A DNA stretch of 64,000 bases, from assembly GCF_001425325.1 (NCBI RefSeq), contig NZ_LMEH01000002.1, positions 27,005-91,004 on the forward strand, read 5' to 3'. The position numbers and the translations under genes were made by a program. Below the pieces are notes generated by a model. The model saw only the letters and a list, made by a program, of their open reading frames with translations, had not been told where the DNA came from and did not search any database. The number at the start of each line of letters is the position of its first letter. Position 1 is the first letter of the stretch. Source of the stretch: Leifsonia sp. Root1293 (GTDB lineage Bacteria; Actinomycetota; Actinomycetes; Actinomycetales; Microbacteriaceae). Of the stretch, positions 60,940 to 64,000 are shown piece by piece.

Positions 60940-61845
60940 ATGAGCTATCAGACCGATGCCGATGCGCCCACGCAGGTGGTCGCTGGAGTCTTCGGCAGCT
61001 CCTTCGCCGAGCGACCCGCCGCTCCGGATGCCGGCATCCGACGGCCCCAGCGCGAAACCGATCCGCGGCCGAACGGGCGCAGGCGCCTCACCAACCGGCG
61101 CTGGTTCGTGATCGTCGGCGGCGCCATCCTTCCGGTGCTCATCCTCGCGGCCTGGCAGGTGGCATCCACGACCGGGCTGGTGCCGATCTCGCAGCTTCCG
61201 TCGCCCGAGATGGTGTGGCTCTCCGCGGTCGACCTCGCCCAACGCGGACTGCTCGGACTCTACGTGGCGATCTCCACCCAGCGCGTGCTGCTCGGCTTCG
61301 CCATCGGCGGGGCGCTCGGCCTCCTCATCGGAGCCATCGTCGGCCTCTCGCGCCTGGCCGACATCCTGCTCGCTCCCACGCTCGGCGCCATTCGGGCCGT
61401 GCCGTCGCTCGCCTGGATCCCGCTGCTCATCCTGTGGTTCAAGATCGGCGAGGAATCGAAGATCATCCTCATCGCGATCGGCGCATTCTTCCCCGTGTAC
61501 ACGATCGTCGCGTCCGCCCTGCGGCACGTCGACCGCCACCTCATCGAGGCCGGCCGGGCCTTCGGCCTCAGCGGCGTTCGGCTGTTCACGACGGTGCAGC
61601 TCCCCGCCGTGGTTCCGTCGGTCATCTCGGGACTCCGCCTCGCCCTCGCCCAGTCCTGGCTGTTCCTCGTGGCCGCCGAGCTCATCGCGTCGTCGATGGG
61701 GCTGGGCTTCCTCCTGCTCGATTCCGGGCAGAGCGGACGCATCGACCGCATCTTCCTCGCCATCATCCTGCTCGCCCTCCTGGGCAAGCTGACCGACGCT
61801 CTGGTCGGCCTCTTCGAGAAGTGGGCGGTGCGCAAGTGGGCGTAG
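60940..61845 (+). CDS. ssuC: Sulfonate-type ABC transporter permease
   Basis: A 301-residue permease with a 50-residue hydrophilic N-terminal extension, then about six helices from residue 55 (FVIVGGAILPVLILAAWQV). The ATPase-contact loop EAGRAFGLSGVRLFTTVQLPAVVPSVISGLRLAL lies near 203-237. LGAIRAVPSLAWIPLLILWFKIGEESKI is typical of SsuC/TauC. GAGGAGA precedes the ATG. The last 10 bases overlap the ligase gene. Confidence 0.9.
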   Translation: MSYQTDADAPTQVVAGVFGSSFAERPAAPDAGIRRPQRETDPRPNGRRRLTNRRWFVIVGGAILPVLILAAWQVASTTGLVPISQLPSPEMVWLSAVDLAQRGLLGLYVAISTQRVLLGFAIGGALGLLIGAIVGLSRLADILLAPTLGAIRAVPSLAWIPLLILWFKIGEESKIILIAIGAFFPVYTIVASALRHVDRHLIEAGRAFGLSGVRLFTTVQLPAVVPSVISGLRLALAQSWLFLVAAELIASSMGLGFLLLDSGQSGRIDRIFLAIILLALLGKLTDALVGLFEKWAVRKWA

Positions 61846-63965
61846 ACGACCTCACCGCCGCCGCCGCCGCCCGCCCGGCCCCGTCGCTGGAAAGCGAGGA
61901 CTTTCGGGCCTCCGGGCTCGATTCCGAGCCGCTCGGGCCTGTTTCCGCGAGAAGTTCCTCGCTTTCCAGCACGTCGGCGACGATCAGCGCCCTCCTCGAC
62001 GAGCAGCGCCGGTTCCCGGCAGCGGCGGAGTTCGCCGCACAGGCGAACGTTCAGCACTCCGAGTACGAGCGGGCGGCATCCGACCCCATCGCCTTCTGGG
62101 CCGAGCAGGCCGAACGCCTCGACTGGGCCGAGCCCTGGCACACGGATCACAGCTGGGAGCCCGCGGTGCCGGATGCCGCAGGCGAGCTCTCGGTCCCGCG
62201 TGCCGAGTGGTTCTCGGGCGGACGCCTCAACGTCGCCGTGAACTGCGTCGACAGGCACGTCGACGCCGGCCACGGCGAGCGCATCGCCCTCCACTTCGAG
62301 GGCGAGCGCGGCGACCGCCGTTCCCTCAGCTACGCCGAGCTGCAGCGCGAGGTCGCTCGAGCAGCCAACGCCCTCACCGCCCTCGGCATCACGCAGGGCG
62401 ACCGTGTGGTCGTCTACCTGCCCGTGCTGCTCGAGACCGTGATCGCCACCCTGGCCATCGCGCGCATCGGAGCCGTGCACTCCCTCGTCTTCGGCGGCTT
62501 CTCGGCCGAGGCCCTCCGTTTCCGGGTGGAGGACACCGGGGCGAAGCTGCTCATCACGACCGACGGCCAGTTCCGTCGCGGCCGGGCCGTGGCCGTCAAG
62601 GAGGCCGCGGATGCCGCCGTCGCGGGTGTCGCGTCGATCGAGCACGTGCTCGTCATCCGCCGCACCGGCGATGAGACGCCCGACATCCCGTGGACCGAGG
62701 GCCGCGACGTCTGGTGGCACGACGTCGTCTCAGCGGCATCCGACGTGCACACGCCCGAGTTCTTCGACGCCGAGACTGCGCTGTTCATCATCTACACGAG
62801 CGGGACGACGGGGAAGCCCAAGGGCCTCGTTCACACGAGCGGCGGCTACCTCACGCACGCGTCGTACACGCACTGGGCCGTCTTCGACGCCAAGCCCGAG
62901 ACCGATGTGTACTGGTGCACTGCCGACCTGGCCTGGGTGACGGCGCACAGCTACGTGCTCTACGGTCCACTCTCGAACGGCGTCACGAGCGTCATCTACG
63001 AGGGAACGCCCAACACGCCTCATCCGGGGCGGCACTTCGAGATCATCGAGCGGTACGGCGTCTCGACGTACTACACGGCGCCCACGCTGATCCGCAGCCT
63101 GATGACCTGGTTCCCCGACGGTGTTCCGGCCGCGCACGACCTGTCGAGCATCCGCCTGCTCGGATCCGTCGGCGAGGCGATCAATCCCGAGGCCTGGATG
63201 TGGTTCCGCGACACCATCGGCGCCGGTCGTGCGCCGATCGTCGACACCTGGTGGCAGTCGGAGACCGGTGCGGCCATCATGGCGCCGCTTCCCGGGGTCT
63301 CCACGTTGAAGCCCGGATCCGCCCTGCGAGCGTTGCCGGGGCTGCGGGCATCCGTCGTCGACGAGAACGGCGCCGAGGTCGAGCGGGGAACCGGCGGCTA
63401 TCTCGTGATCGCGGGCACCTGGCCCGGCATGGCCCGCACGATCTGGGGCAACCCCGAGCGCTACCGCGACTCGTACTGGGCGCGTTTCGCCGAACAGGGC
63501 CTGTTCTTCTCCGGCGACGGCGCCAAGTACGACGCCGACGGCGACATCTGGCTGCTGGGACGCGTCGACGACGTGATCAACGTGTCCGGCCACAGACTGT
63601 CGACGATCGAGATCGAATCGGCGCTCGTCGCGCACCCGGCCGTAGGCGAGGCCGGTGCTGTGGGGGTGACGGATGCGCTCACGGGCGAGGCTATCGCCGC
63701 CTTCGTCGTGCCGTCCTCCGGTGCGCTCGATGACGCCGAGCTGCTCGACGAGCTGCGCCGCCATGTGGCGCACCTCATCGGTCCGATCGCCAAGCCGCGC
63801 GACATCGTGCTGGTGCCCGACCTGCCGAAGACCCGCTCGGGCAAGATCATGCGGCGCCTGCTCGTCGACATCGTGGATGGGCGCCCGCTCGGGGACACCA
63901 CGTCGCTGCAGGACGAGAGCGTGCCGGGTCGCATCGCGGAGCTCGTGGCTGCCACCGGTCGCTGA
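61836..63965 (+). CDS. Acetyl-CoA-synthetase-like acyl-CoA ligase
   Basis: A 709-residue AMP-forming ligase. After a 55-residue extension come the ACAS N-terminal domain (YERAASDPIAFWAEQAERLDW), the P-loop IIYTSGTTGKPKG near 319, WWQSETGA near 470, GDGAKYDADGDIWLLGRVDDVINVSGHRLS near 560-590 and the catalytic lysine K670 in TRSGKIMRRLL. The extension (residues 17-45) is encoded by a palindromic element. GTG 61836, overlapping the permease stop, is the only in-frame start upstream of the conserved part. Co-transcription with a sulfonate importer makes a sulfonated acid such as sulfoacetate a possible substrate. Acetate or propionate is the default. Confidence 0.85.
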   Translation: MGVDDLTAAAAARPAPSLESEDFRASGLDSEPLGPVSARSSSLSSTSATISALLDEQRRFPAAAEFAAQANVQHSEYERAASDPIAFWAEQAERLDWAEPWHTDHSWEPAVPDAAGELSVPRAEWFSGGRLNVAVNCVDRHVDAGHGERIALHFEGERGDRRSLSYAELQREVARAANALTALGITQGDRVVVYLPVLLETVIATLAIARIGAVHSLVFGGFSAEALRFRVEDTGAKLLITTDGQFRRGRAVAVKEAADAAVAGVASIEHVLVIRRTGDETPDIPWTEGRDVWWHDVVSAASDVHTPEFFDAETALFIIYTSGTTGKPKGLVHTSGGYLTHASYTHWAVFDAKPETDVYWCTADLAWVTAHSYVLYGPLSNGVTSVIYEGTPNTPHPGRHFEIIERYGVSTYYTAPTLIRSLMTWFPDGVPAAHDLSSIRLLGSVGEAINPEAWMWFRDTIGAGRAPIVDTWWQSETGAAIMAPLPGVSTLKPGSALRALPGLRASVVDENGAEVERGTGGYLVIAGTWPGMARTIWGNPERYRDSYWARFAEQGLFFSGDGAKYDADGDIWLLGRVDDVINVSGHRLSTIEIESALVAHPAVGEAGAVGVTDALTGEAIAAFVVPSSGALDDAELLDELRRHVAHLIGPIAKPRDIVLVPDLPKTRSGKIMRRLLVDIVDGRPLGDTTSLQDESVPGRIAELVAATGR
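61886..61970. repeat. 85-bp palindromic element inside the ligase coding sequence
   Basis: GCTGGAAAGCGAGGA (61886-61900) and its exact complement (61956-61970) bound an 85-bp segment with an inner GGCTCG/CGAGCC hairpin. It is translated in frame as a Ser/Glu-rich stretch ahead of the enzyme's first conserved domain. Confidence 0.7.
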
Positions 63966-63982
63966 GTCCCACCGTTGGGGTC

Positions 63983-64000
63983 CCCTCCCGTTGGTCGAGT
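63983..64000. repeat. Start of another hairpin-family repeat (cut by window end)
   Basis: The last bases, CCCGTTGGTCGAGT, match the outer arm (CTGATCGAGTAG-like) of the repeat at 19209. The rest would lie beyond the window. It follows the ligase stop by about 20 bases. Confidence 0.35.

Noticed and set aside
60873..63965. 1030-codon ligase starting inside the permease gene
   Set aside because: The first 320 codons are Arg/His-rich frameshift translation of the permease. GTG 61836 at the permease stop is the sensible start.

Overview
The window is high-GC DNA with actinobacterial genes, frequent GTG starts, many ATGA/GTGA stop-start overlaps and apparently leaderless promoters. F420 enzymes, a predicted F420-0/FO importer cassette, DUF4012 and LAxTG proteins, and intergenic hairpins built on a GTATCGAGA core point to a Microbacteriaceae-type actinobacterium. 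This is inferred from gene content and base composition only. I see no rRNA, tRNA, transposase, phage or CRISPR locus, and no gene-free stretch longer than 300 bases.

Layout. 66-9307 (minus): a telescoped seven-gene operon with a peptide/nickel-type ABC importer followed by two flavin monooxygenases of the NtaA/SnaA/DszA type flanking an acyl-CoA-dehydrogenase-like enzyme, probably for uptake and oxidation of an organosulfur or amine compound. 9552-10349: HAD hydrolase. 10463-11263: small LLM oxidoreductase. 11322-15707 (minus): pyrE, a septum-formation-like membrane protein, ribokinase and nucleoside hydrolase. 15718-18307: ThrE-type exporter, a 40-residue membrane peptide and a divergent LysR regulator. 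18435-19196: enoyl-CoA hydratase.

19404-29593 (minus): a reductive-pyrimidine-type catabolic operon: nitrilase-family ureidopropionase, dihydropyrimidinase, an F420-type LLM oxidoreductase, a two-permease NMT1-type ABC importer, an omega-amino-acid transaminase and MmsA. A MocR-type regulator is divergent. 31286-33305: YtrA-type GntR regulator with an ABC exporter and a clear palindromic operator.

34554-46495: coenzyme F420 territory. A structured 5' leader precedes a predicted F420-0/FO ABC importer (three genes), then cofD and a histidine phosphatase. A second minus-strand unit carries an F420-dependent oxidoreductase, cofE, fgd (F420-dependent glucose-6-phosphate dehydrogenase), cofC and an SGNH hydrolase. 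An ABC exporter and a LolA-like protein lie between. No FO synthase is present in the window, so the importer plus CofC/CofD/CofE would make sense as a deazaflavin salvage route.

46531-53820 (minus): LacI-controlled sugar ABC importer with a GH130-like phosphorylase and a secreted helical-barrel-like protein. 53920-56377: DUF4012 protein and an LAETG wall-anchored protein. 56542-58769: exonuclease III, an SDR and a GNAT. 58859-63965: SsuABC-type sulfonate importer followed by an acetyl-CoA-synthetase-like ligase whose N-terminus is encoded by a palindromic element.

The strongest candidates for something undescribed are the tandem-hairpin leader of the deazaflavin importer (with an apparent ATC start codon), the F420-type reductase standing where dihydropyrimidine dehydrogenase is expected, and the translated palindromic element in the ligase gene.
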